Source: Geothrix sp.
GTDB lineage: Bacteria; Acidobacteriota; Holophagae; Holophagales; Holophagaceae
Length of the DNA: 42,616 nucleotides
Assembly (NCBI GenBank): GCA_030824075.1
Contig: JAVBYJ010000007.1
Span: forward strand, 1 to 42,616
Direction: 5' to 3'
Positions 34,860 through 42,616 of the stretch are shown in pieces. The notes under the pieces are model-generated. The model searched no databases and was not told the origin of the DNA. It was given only the letters and a program-made list of their open reading frames with translations. Each line of letters starts with the position of its first letter. The stretch's first letter is position 1. The position numbers and the translations under genes were made by a program.

Positions 34860-36353
34860 CTACGATTCAACTTCCTGTGGATCAATCTCTTGGGAATCCC
34901 CACCCTGAGACTCAAGTCTTCTATTCCTGATTCGGTCTACGGTATTGACGGCTTTACGGAAACAGGGATGAATTTGAACCTGTTCAAACCGAGGTTCATG
35001 GCGATCAATGTGTGAGTAAAAGATGCGATTTCCACCATCTCCACCCTGAACAAAATCGCCAATAAATCCAATTTTATATAATATATGAATCAAAGAATCA
35101 GTATTCGCGGCAGTAGCTATTTCATTAAACCACGGCTCATTAATAGGAACATCCACAATTATATTAAGTAACATTGTTGTTATTTCTGAATTATCTAAAT
35201 GATATTTATGGCGGAAGAATTTCGTCTTCCAATATGCAAATATTTGATTTAATGCTGGGTACTGGTTTGAAAATTCAGCACAGAGATCATCAAGTTTCCA
35301 TGAAGAATATGTTGACTCTGCATCTTTTAAGCATTGATCACTCGGAATCTCATTATTTACTGATTCCGTATAGTATCGTGCAAATTGAATCAACTCTCTT
35401 GGTCGTGATAAAGTTCGCTCAAGCAACCAGTTATCGGTATTACTTGTTCCAATTGTTACAGGAAAAACCGTATGAAATGAATCAGCTAAGATTGGCATTG
35501 AATTTTTGGCTCGGTTGAAATTAATTCGTTCATTTAACATATTCAACAGTCCTTCTCTATCCCACCGTATTCGCTCTATGTTTCTATATTTATCAGAATG
35601 CTGCGTCTGGGTAATTAAAATTGAATACACATCTTCTCGAAGAAATATACATGGATAAATATTAGGCGATAGCGCAGAAATATAATTCGAAGCTGAAAGC
35701 AGCCCGAGTAGTAAATTATTCGCAGTTGATGAATTATCCCAACCTAAATCTAAATCATCAATGACAATTACAAATTTGGCACCGTCCTTACATATATTAT
35801 TGAAATGGTATTCCAAAGAATTAGCATCAGCCAGATCTCGTAATTCTCTATCAATATTTAAGCCAAATTCACCTAGTGATCCAGCCTTACCTTTGATTCG
35901 TGTAAGAATTTCAGATATATTTTCAACCAAATCTTTAGATGTCATTTTAAGCTGAAGACTGAGTTGACGAGCAAACTCTAAACTTTCTGCACAATACTTT
36001 CCTTTCGCTTGACTTCCCACAGTGCAAAGACAGTCCGTAAGAATCTGCCTGAGCCATGAATAATGAAAGAAAATCTCAACACCGTATGTTTGAACGATAT
36101 CTTTATCATTCAAAATACTGCGAATTGAATTATATTTAGGTGAAATATTAATTACATGGGTATTTTCTTGTTTCGAAAATTCACTTTCCAACTTTCTTCT
36201 TAAGGCGCTTTTCCCTGAGCCTTTTCTTCCAATTACAAGGTTTTTTGTTTTACCTAAAAGTCTTGGAAGGGCTCCGGACGTAATAAAATAATGAAGAAGG
36301 TTTGGATCCTTTTCTGCACTATCGTCACCCCATTGGATTTCTGAAAGAAGCAT
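34860..36353 (-). CDS. P-loop ATPase, Sll1717-like
   Basis: The 497-residue ATPase has Walker A GRKGSGKSALRR near residue 42 and Walker B KFVIVIDDLDLGW near residue 192. The N-terminal pattern (SEIQWGDDSAEKDPNLLHYF) resembles what I recall of Sll1717-family ATPases. STAND- or KAP-like NTPases are alternatives. The C-terminal half is helical, with no membrane segment. AAGGAGAG lies upstream of the ATG. The gene is strikingly AT-rich (many ATA, AAT and TTA codons) inside GC-rich surroundings, so recent acquisition is likely. Members of such ATPase groups often occur in variable islands, and a defence role is conceivable but not shown by this sequence. Confidence 0.7.
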   Translation of the reverse strand: MLLSEIQWGDDSAEKDPNLLHYFITSGALPRLLGKTKNLVIGRKGSGKSALRRKLESEFSKQENTHVINISPKYNSIRSILNDKDIVQTYGVEIFFHYSWLRQILTDCLCTVGSQAKGKYCAESLEFARQLSLQLKMTSKDLVENISEILTRIKGKAGSLGEFGLNIDRELRDLADANSLEYHFNNICKDGAKFVIVIDDLDLGWDNSSTANNLLLGLLSASNYISALSPNIYPCIFLREDVYSILITQTQHSDKYRNIERIRWDREGLLNMLNERINFNRAKNSMPILADSFHTVFPVTIGTSNTDNWLLERTLSRPRELIQFARYYTESVNNEIPSDQCLKDAESTYSSWKLDDLCAEFSNQYPALNQIFAYWKTKFFRHKYHLDNSEITTMLLNIIVDVPINEPWFNEIATAANTDSLIHILYKIGFIGDFVQGGDGGNRIFYSHIDRHEPRFEQVQIHPCFRKAVNTVDRIRNRRLESQGGDSQEIDPQEVES

Positions 36354-36520
36354 GTTCTCTCCTTGATATGAACCGATGTTGATAGCTGGATGTTGGAAGC
36401 GGGATTATGGACATGGGATTTTACATCATTGGCATTCAATGCATCACGACTCAGCCTGCCTTGCGTCCTGATGAGCATGGGGGAGATCCGATACAAGCAA
36501 CCCATCCCCGAGAATAGAGA

Positions 36521-36832
36521 TTACTTTGGCGTGCCGCCCTTCCTATCCCGGTTGTGGTTCCCGGTAGTGGGATTCTTGTAATGCCCACCCTTGTGCGAAG
36601 AACCCTGCCCGCCCTGGAAATGCCCATCACCAGACCCCGGCTTGTGCGGCTTCCCGCCTCCACGACTATGAGAGCCACCACCATGCGAGCGCCCGCTGCT
36701 ATGCCCTCCACCGCTGTGATGACCACCGCCACTGGAGCCGCCACCGCTCCGCCCACCACCCCACCCTCCTGCCAGTAGAGATGGCGCTAGGAAGGCAGTA
36801 AGCAACAGCGCGGCAATCCATCGGCGGATCAT
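36521..36832 (-). CDS. Gly/His/Ser-rich secreted small protein
   Basis: The 103-residue protein starts with a clear signal peptide (MIRRWIAALLLTAFLAPSLLAG). The remainder is almost entirely Gly, Ser and His (GGGSSGGGHHSGGGHSSGRS) with a basic tail. GGAG lies four bases before the ATG. His-rich, Gly-rich exported proteins can bind metal ions such as nickel, zinc or copper, but low-complexity composition alone does not prove that. It lies in the island with no obvious partner; base composition is closer to the host than that of the neighbouring ATPase. Confidence 0.65.
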   Translation of the reverse strand: MIRRWIAALLLTAFLAPSLLAGGWGGGRSGGGSSGGGHHSGGGHSSGRSHGGGSHSRGGGKPHKPGSGDGHFQGGQGSSHKGGHYKNPTTGNHNRDRKGGTPK

Positions 36833-37128
36833 GGGGCTCCTATCGAGCAGGAAAACCCCGGCATGGAAGGTTTGCCTGCCCCATTAGACGAGGCAACGCG
36901 TTCTCCGTCCATGAAAAATACCCGAACGGTAATTTATGTCCGCTCAACGGTAGAAGCCCACACCGATGGGGCTTCCGCGTAAGCAGGACCACACCACAAT
37001 GCCCCTGGGAAGCCGCATAGCAGCCCGTAGACGCACGGGAAGCTGGTGCCTATACCAACCCAGCCCCACCACGCAGCAAGCCTGCCAGAGCCCTTACGAG
37101 CCCTGGCACAAGGGATTTTGAGCAATTG
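36833..37128. other. Gene-free stretch in the island
   Basis: I see no convincing gene here. GAAGCCC (36953-36959) pairs with GGGCTTC (36967-36973), and TGCCAG (37082-37087) pairs with CTGGCA (37102-37107). The second lies just past the minus-strand membrane-protein gene and might stop its transcription, but it lacks a T run. Confidence 0.3.
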
Positions 37129-37437
37129 TCACTTTTTTTTATGTTTTGCAAGATGTTGTTTATAATTAGTGATTATTAAAGATAAAACACCTCCAAAAAT
37201 AGCCCACATAAAGATTATTATAACACTCCAACCACAGCTCGGATAACTGCCACGGTCCCAAATAGGCAGAGCATTGAGTGTGATTGCCAATGCAAACGGA
37301 ACTCCCCAAATAATCCAAGAACGCATCCGGGGCGATTCGGGATTAGCAAAGATCAAGGCTATGAGACCCGACACAGCTCCAACAAGAACTGCACCAAATG
37401 GGATGGCGTTAATATTTATATATTCTCGCAATGACAT
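37129..37437 (-). CDS. Small membrane protein, candidate immunity protein
   Basis: The 102-residue protein has three hydrophobic segments: about 11-29 (AIPFGAVLVGAVSGLIALIF), 39-57 (SWIIWGVPFALAITLNAL) and 70-92 (SVIIIFMWAIFGGVLSLIIT). A Lys-rich C-terminus follows. It starts 54 bases after the stop of the Rhs-type toxin on the same strand and is AT-rich like other island genes. A small gene in this position normally encodes the immunity protein of the toxin. A membrane protein would suit a phospholipase toxin that attacks membranes. This role is inferred from position; I do not recognise the family. Confidence 0.6.
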   Translation of the reverse strand: MSLREYININAIPFGAVLVGAVSGLIALIFANPESPRMRSWIIWGVPFALAITLNALPIWDRGSYPSCGWSVIIIFMWAIFGGVLSLIITNYKQHLAKHKKK

Positions 37438-37491
37438 GCTGAGCCTCTTAAGTAGATGTAATAAATTTCCAAAATATTGTCGTAACCACTA

Positions 37492-40400
37492 TCAATTCCA
37501 CGAGGTAATGGGGATACCAGACCTGGTAATTTGATCCGAAGTATCTGCATTCGGAACAGAGCTCCACCCATTGTTGGCAGCTTGAACCATCATTCCAGCA
37601 GCTATGATATAACCTGAATAATTCCATGGACCAATTCCAGTTGCACTTCCGATAAGGCTCAAGTCACATTTCAAGAAGCAACTACTTTTCTTCTCTTCAT
37701 TGCAGCCATTTTTTTTGCGACATTTATAATAACAAATGTCATGTCTTTTACAGGCGGCATCTAAAGAGTCTATTGGGGGTAAATAGAACCCGTCATTTGC
37801 CGGTGTGTATTCTTCGACGCGCCCCCCGGTCCAATTCGGACCACACCAATTTCCATAGACTTGCTGAAGTCCAGTGGGATCTATTGCGTTTACGACCTCA
37901 TTGCCAACATATCCATACAAGTTGACTCCGCCTCTTTCTCCAATGGGATCGCGACTAAGCCAACGACCAAGGTTTGGATCATACGCACGGTAGTAAGTCA
38001 GGTTCAAACCACTCTGCGCATGCCAGAAGTGCCCCGTGTAGGTAAACGCAGAATCCTTATCCCCCTGCACCTTTGTCATCCGTCCATAGGGGTCGTAGTC
38101 ATACCGCGCCCGTACAGCCTGGGTGCTGTCTGTGAGTTCACGGATGCTGCCGAGGTGATCCCTGGTGTAGAAGAGGATCGTCCCATCGGTGTCTACGAAG
38201 CCTTGGCTGTAGAACCGCTTCTGCACGATGCCGCCGGTGGTGTCCCGTTCTTCGGCGATCTCCACACCGTCCCAGAGGTATTTCTTGTCGCTGGTGACTT
38301 GGAGGGTTTGGGTGGCGTCGGGATCGAGTTCGCGAATCTGGACTCTTCTTCCGAGTCCGTCATACCCAAACTCACTTCGGTGCCCAGTGGCAGTGATGGT
38401 GACGGAAACGAGTCTGTTTTCCGCGTCCCATTCAAAGGTTCGCTCCCCATCGGTGGTCATATTACCGTTCTCATCGTAGGTGAAGCTCTTGTCTGTTCCG
38501 CCCAAAGCCTTCACCTCCACTACCGCAATGTTCTTGATGGTGGGGTCCGCCACGCTGGTGGCCGTGATGGTCACGGGCCCGAGCGCGTCGGGGGCAGTGA
38601 ACAGCCCCGTGGCGCTGATGGTCCCCGCACCGGTAGACCAAGTGACCGTTTGATCGCTGACGCCATCAACCCTTGCACTGTATTGGACAGTGCCTAGTCG
38701 GTTGGTTTCGGCATTACTAGGTGAGACGGTCACATGAACCGGCGCGGTGTCAGCCACAACCACTGTGGCAGTACCAGTGGCGGTACCACCCATCACAGGC
38801 GTGGCCACGAGGTGGTAGGTGCCTGGAAGGCTCGGAGCTGTGTAGTCCCCAGTAGCCGTGATGGTTCCTCCCGAGGCTTCTGTGACAGACCATGTCACAT
38901 TCTGAGAGATCGCCGATGGAATGATCGCCTTGAATGCCTGCCGTCCACCTGGACGCACCTTCACGAAACCAGGGTCCACCAGTACCCCCACAACCACATC
39001 AACAGTGGCCTGGCTGGACTTTGTCGGATCCGCTAGGGGAATCGCATTGATGTGGAAGGTCCCACCCTGAGCTCCAGGGGTATAAACCCCTTGGGAAGTA
39101 ATGGTGCCCGCGTTCTGTTCTAACAGTCCCCAGAGAACACTCTTGTCTGCGGAACCCACCACATTGGCCACGTACTGCCGAGATAAGCCCATATTCAGAA
39201 TGCTCTTTTGCGGCTGAATGGAGAACTGTAGGGGGACCACCACAGTGGCCACGGATTTCTGGGCGGGGTCCACTACGCTAGTGGCCGTCACGGCGTAGAT
39301 GCCTGCGGTCACCGGGGCTGTCCAAGTCACCGGGCTGCCGGTTGATGAAGACAGGCTCCCACCGTTTGCAGTCCATACCACACCACCCGCTAACCCAGTC
39401 AAGGTTGCCGAGAAGCTCTGTGCTGTCCCCAGCGCAACGGTAGCTGACGCAGGGGCAACATCCAATGGGCGGTTGATGGTGTAATAGGCTCCTCCATTCT
39501 TAGTGGGATCGACCTTGGCATCTGCATAGACATGGCCAGCCGTTCCCTGTGGAAGTCCCTGAAGCGTGGTGAAGACCCCTTCAGCACTCATGCTGCCATG
39601 GGCCGGGCTGGTCAATCTCCATGTCACGGACTGATCAACGTTTCCGTAGATAGTTGCAGTATAGGCCTGACTATCCCCGCCTCTGATCGTGGCACCGGTA
39701 GGTGCGACGACTACCTCCAGGGGAACGGTCACGATGGCAGTTGCCACCTGAGTGGTGTCAGCCGTGCTCGTCGCCGTCAGGGTGTAGGTTCCACTCTGGG
39801 GGGGCACCGTAAAGGTACCATCTGATGCAACACTCCCAGCACTTGCGAACCAAGTGACGGCTGCGGACGCAGTGCCATTGATGTAGGCGGTGAACTTGTA
39901 AGATGTCCCTGCCCTCAGCTGAACCGTTGCAGGGCTGATCGAGATGGGGGCACTGACCCCCACCAACACCCTGGCTGTCGCCTTCTTCGTTGAGTCCAAC
40001 ACCGAGGTGGCCGTCACGGTGTAAATGCCACTCTGGGAGGGAGCAGTGTAGATCTGGTACCGAGGACCATTGGCACCATAGGCCGCCAATCCCCCTGCCG
40101 TAGCGGTCCAGGTGGCGCCGCGACTGTCTACGGCAGCACCCGACACATAGAAGGTGTAGGTTCCACCGGCGGTCAGCGTGACGTCTTCGTTATTGAGGTA
40201 GATCGGTTTGTAGACGTAAGCAGTCGCCAAGGCTGCTTTGCTGGGATCGCCTTGACTGCGGGCAATGATCCGGAAGGATTGATAGGGTGTCCAGTTAGAC
40301 ATCAGGAGGACTGACGGCGCCGTGTAGGTGCCATCGGCAGCGATGGAGCCGCTACCTAGGTCGGGTAGAAGCCAGTCCACATTCTTATTGGGGTGTCCCG

Positions 40401-42616
40401 TCAGGGAAGCCGTGAACAGTTGGGACTGGGCCGGAGCTAAAACGACACTCCCTGGGGTCACAGAAAGAGTGAAGGGCACGGTGACACTGGCGGTACCTGA
40501 TTGGGCGGCATCCTCCACACTTACGGCCTTGACGGTGTAGTTTCCTGCAATCTCTGGGGCTGTATATTTCCCGGTGGCATCGATCGTTCCACCCCCAGGC
40601 TCCACCACAGACCAGGTGACTCCGCTCTGGTTGTTGACGAAACCCGTGAGCTTGGCCGTAAATACCTTGGTGCCTAATGGTGCAACATTGATTACCGCGG
40701 GAGAAACACCTACCGGTGGATTGACGCGGATGGGCACCGTGTAGCTCTGGCTCACATCAGCCGTGGGAACCACCCTGAGGGTGTAGGTGCCCCAATTTCC
40801 TGGCGCGGAATACAGGCCATTGGCCGTAATCGATCCACCCAGAGGTTCCTGAATGGCCCAGATGACATCCTTATTTGGATTGCCAACCACCTGAGCCTGG
40901 AACTGCGCTTGTGCATCCTTTCGAATATCCATGGGGCGAGGTCGAGTGACCACCCCAAGTTTCCCGGACTGAAGAGCTCCCGAGAAGGCATAGCTTGGGG
41001 TGGCGGCATCATAGCCGTAGAGCCCCTGGAAGCTCTTTCTATCCGGAGAGAAGGTTAGTTTGAGGTTGCCGCTCGTACCTGGCCCCTCGCTGCTGCTACT
41101 GGACCAGGTGCCCGTCGCGTCATAACCATTGAGGGTGAGCTCAATTCGAGACAGGTAGCTGTCTGCCCAGTCGCCCGCAAGCACCGCACCTGTCTGTGCA
41201 AGGGTGAACTGGCGATTGGAGTTATCGAGAAATACGCCTTCGACCTTAAGCACGCCATCGGCGGTGATGCTGACTTGGGAAGACACTTGAGTCTTCCCAT
41301 CCGAAGCAGCCATGGCAGTAATGCTCTGCATGGTGTCGTTGAATCCGGATGGCACTATGTAATTGCCGGTGGCGTCAACGATTCCTGCGGTCGCCGACCA
41401 GGCTACGGCCTTGTTTGGGCTTCCTGCCACCTGGGCGCTGAACTGCAACGAATCTCCTGGCTTCGCAATCTGCGGGGAAGATGGCAATATTCGAATGGAA
41501 ACGCCGGGCTGCCTGGTCAGCGTGATGGCTCCATAACTTGACGTTGTTCCAGTGAAGGTCTGGCCATCCGGAGAGAAGGTTCCACTCAAGGTGTAGGTCG
41601 TAGTTGGATTTGTGACTGACCTGATGAGCCCTGTGAGCGTGTAGCCACTCAACGTGGCTTCGACCGTGAATTGTGTCGTCGAATTGGCATAGTTGCCCGT
41701 GATCGTCGTCCCGTTCTGATAGAACAATGCGGACTGACTGCCACCGGTATAGGTCCCGCTGATGTCGATGTTTCCCGTTGGAGTGATGCTCACCTGGGAG
41801 GAAATGCTCTTCGTCGAATCCGCACTGGCAGTCGCCGTGACCGTCTGTAACGTGTAGTCATAGCCGCTCGGAACCGTGTAGGAACCATCCGTAACTGTCC
41901 CTGCCGTCGCAGACCAGGTCACAGCCTTGTTTGGGCTTCCTGCCACCTCCGCTACGTAAGTGACCATCGCACCCGGTATCTGGATGCTTGGTGCCGATGG
42001 CGTGATCCGCATGGAAACGCCGGGCTGCCTGGTCAGCGTGATGGCTCCATAACCTGACGTTGTTCCAGTGAAGGTCTGGCCATCCGGAGAGAAGGTCCCA
42101 CTCAGGGTGTAGGTCGTAGTTGGATTTGTGACTGATCTGATGAGCCCTGTGAGCGTGTAGCCACTCAACGTGGCTTCGACCATGAATTGTGTCGTCGAAT
42201 AGGCATAGTTGCCCGTGATCGTCGTCCCGTTCTGATAGAACAATGCGGACTGACTGCCACCGGTATAGGTCCCGCTGATGTCGATGTTTCCCGTTGGAGT
42301 AATGCTCACCTGGGAGGAAATGCTCTTCGTCGAATCCGCACTAGCAGTCGCCGTGATTGCCTGGGCCGTATAGTCGTAGCCGCTCGGAACTGTGTAGGAA
42401 CCATCCGTAACTGTCCCTGCCGTCGCAGACCAGGTCACAGCCTTGTTTGGGCTTCCTGCCACCTGGGCGCTGAACTGCAACAAATCTCCTGGCTTCACAA
42501 TCTGCGGTGCCGACGGTGATATCTGAATCACCACTCCTGGCTGGAAAGTGCCATTCCATGGGTTGTAAAGGCCACTACTCCCCGAAAAACCCTTCCCATC
42601 CGGGCTGAAAGTCACG
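37492..42616 (-). CDS. Ig-repeat Rhs protein with phospholipase A2-like C-terminal toxin domain (5' truncated)
   Basis: The frame is open to the window edge, so the N-terminus is missing; 1,707 residues are visible. About 13 bacterial Ig-like repeats (each with a VTWS-like strand and YTAPS/YTVPS strand) fill 38510-42616. In the distal part they alternate with beta-rich inserts (GTYTGGSQSALFYQNG). A short Rhs core of about 215 residues follows, with FTYDENGNMTTDG, YDGLGRRV, YTRDHLGSIRELTD and the closing YYRAYDPNLGRWLSRDPIGE...NLYGYVGNEVVNAIDPTGL. The last 123 residues (37492-37863) carry a calcium-loop motif YGNWCGPNWTGG and the catalytic pattern DSLDAACKRHDICYYKC of phospholipase A2, with many Cys residues. 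It is probably a surface or secreted contact toxin that cleaves membrane lipids. Confidence 0.85.
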   Translation of the reverse strand, partial: VTFSPDGKGFSGSSGLYNPWNGTFQPGVVIQISPSAPQIVKPGDLLQFSAQVAGSPNKAVTWSATAGTVTDGSYTVPSGYDYTAQAITATASADSTKSISSQVSITPTGNIDISGTYTGGSQSALFYQNGTTITGNYAYSTTQFMVEATLSGYTLTGLIRSVTNPTTTYTLSGTFSPDGQTFTGTTSGYGAITLTRQPGVSMRITPSAPSIQIPGAMVTYVAEVAGSPNKAVTWSATAGTVTDGSYTVPSGYDYTLQTVTATASADSTKSISSQVSITPTGNIDISGTYTGGSQSALFYQNGTTITGNYANSTTQFTVEATLSGYTLTGLIRSVTNPTTTYTLSGTFSPDGQTFTGTTSSYGAITLTRQPGVSIRILPSSPQIAKPGDSLQFSAQVAGSPNKAVAWSATAGIVDATGNYIVPSGFNDTMQSITAMAASDGKTQVSSQVSITADGVLKVEGVFLDNSNRQFTLAQTGAVLAGDWADSYLSRIELTLNGYDATGTWSSSSSEGPGTSGNLKLTFSPDRKSFQGLYGYDAATPSYAFSGALQSGKLGVVTRPRPMDIRKDAQAQFQAQVVGNPNKDVIWAIQEPLGGSITANGLYSAPGNWGTYTLRVVPTADVSQSYTVPIRVNPPVGVSPAVINVAPLGTKVFTAKLTGFVNNQSGVTWSVVEPGGGTIDATGKYTAPEIAGNYTVKAVSVEDAAQSGTASVTVPFTLSVTPGSVVLAPAQSQLFTASLTGHPNKNVDWLLPDLGSGSIAADGTYTAPSVLLMSNWTPYQSFRIIARSQGDPSKAALATAYVYKPIYLNNEDVTLTAGGTYTFYVSGAAVDSRGATWTATAGGLAAYGANGPRYQIYTAPSQSGIYTVTATSVLDSTKKATARVLVGVSAPISISPATVQLRAGTSYKFTAYINGTASAAVTWFASAGSVASDGTFTVPPQSGTYTLTATSTADTTQVATAIVTVPLEVVVAPTGATIRGGDSQAYTATIYGNVDQSVTWRLTSPAHGSMSAEGVFTTLQGLPQGTAGHVYADAKVDPTKNGGAYYTINRPLDVAPASATVALGTAQSFSATLTGLAGGVVWTANGGSLSSSTGSPVTWTAPVTAGIYAVTATSVVDPAQKSVATVVVPLQFSIQPQKSILNMGLSRQYVANVVGSADKSVLWGLLEQNAGTITSQGVYTPGAQGGTFHINAIPLADPTKSSQATVDVVVGVLVDPGFVKVRPGGRQAFKAIIPSAISQNVTWSVTEASGGTITATGDYTAPSLPGTYHLVATPVMGGTATGTATVVVADTAPVHVTVSPSNAETNRLGTVQYSARVDGVSDQTVTWSTGAGTISATGLFTAPDALGPVTITATSVADPTIKNIAVVEVKALGGTDKSFTYDENGNMTTDGERTFEWDAENRLVSVTITATGHRSEFGYDGLGRRVQIRELDPDATQTLQVTSDKKYLWDGVEIAEERDTTGGIVQKRFYSQGFVDTDGTILFYTRDHLGSIRELTDSTQAVRARYDYDPYGRMTKVQGDKDSAFTYTGHFWHAQSGLNLTYYRAYDPNLGRWLSRDPIGERGGVNLYGYVGNEVVNAIDPTGLQQVYGNWCGPNWTGGRVEEYTPANDGFYLPPIDSLDAACKRHDICYYKCRKKNGCNEEKKSSCFLKCDLSLIGSATGIGPWNYSGYIIAAGMMVQAANNGWSSVPNADTSDQITRSGIPITSWN
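41495..42464 (-). repeat. Near-identical tandem repeat inside the Rhs gene
   Basis: 41495-41948 and 42011-42464 (454 bases each, 516-base period) match at about 96% by my hand count. Each covers one beta-rich insert and most of one Ig-like domain. Most differences cluster in one short stretch near the junction. The earlier copies of the gene are clearly more diverged, so this is a recent duplication or conversion tract. Confidence 0.85.

Noticed and set aside
38510..42616. Possible CRISPR array, because of many similar repeats
   Set aside because: The repeats are in-frame coding modules of Ig-like domains, hundreds of bases long, without short identical repeats and unique spacers. No cas genes are present.

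Overview
The window is about 42.6 kb of mostly high-GC bacterial chromosome. It contains a TonB/ExbB/ExbD system, a type IV pilin-like protein, HD-GYP signalling, a FadN-type beta-oxidation fusion, an alphaproteobacterial-style EF-G paralogue and an Ig-repeat Rhs protein. Together these suggest a Gram-negative from Acidobacteriota, perhaps Holophagae (Geothrix/Holophaga-like). That placement is an inference from gene content only; there is no rRNA here.

Layout. 1-2094: the tail of a TonB-family protein, then exbB and two exbD genes, ending in a perfect 38-base palindrome. 2089-10832 (minus strand): an EamA transporter, a PDZ/radical-SAM/DUF512 protein, an EF-G-like GTPase, and the beta-oxidation pair fadA-fadN with a small GxxExxY gene between them. 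10981-12390 (plus): a MoxR ATPase and an unrecognised protein. 12400-15483 (minus): a large membrane Ser/Thr kinase with a helical/TPR-like C-terminal half. 15768-18819 (plus): a two-gene ABC importer with a fused double permease and an ATPase carrying a C-terminal regulatory domain. 18967-24827 (minus): EamA transporter, CheY-like regulator, D-Ala-D-Ala carboxypeptidase, pilin-like protein, HD-GYP protein and FabD-like acyltransferase. 24859-25882 (plus): a P-loop kinase-like protein overlapping a small ORF. 25939-31219 (minus): carA, a second GxxExxY gene, carB and a CoA-binding protein. 31519-33247: tadA, a DUF2891 protein and tRNA-Ser(CGA).

From the tRNA onward the window looks like an accessory island. 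It has a serine recombinase remnant without its catalytic domain, a small coiled-coil protein, a strikingly AT-rich P-loop ATPase, a Gly/His-rich secreted protein, a small membrane protein and the C-terminal 1,707 residues of a giant protein. That protein combines about 13 Ig-like repeats, a very short Rhs core and a C-terminal domain with the calcium loop and His-Asp motif of phospholipase A2. The small membrane protein just downstream is the natural candidate for its immunity protein.

The most unusual structure is a set of three inserts in tight operon junctions, each bounded by inverted repeats built from short units of about 9 bases. Two (fadA/fadN and carA/carB junctions) carry a GxxExxY PD-(D/E)XK-like nuclease gene whose first codons are written in the repeat itself. 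The third (after carB) is a gene-less hairpin. They look like a family of small mobile cassettes plus a MITE-like derivative.
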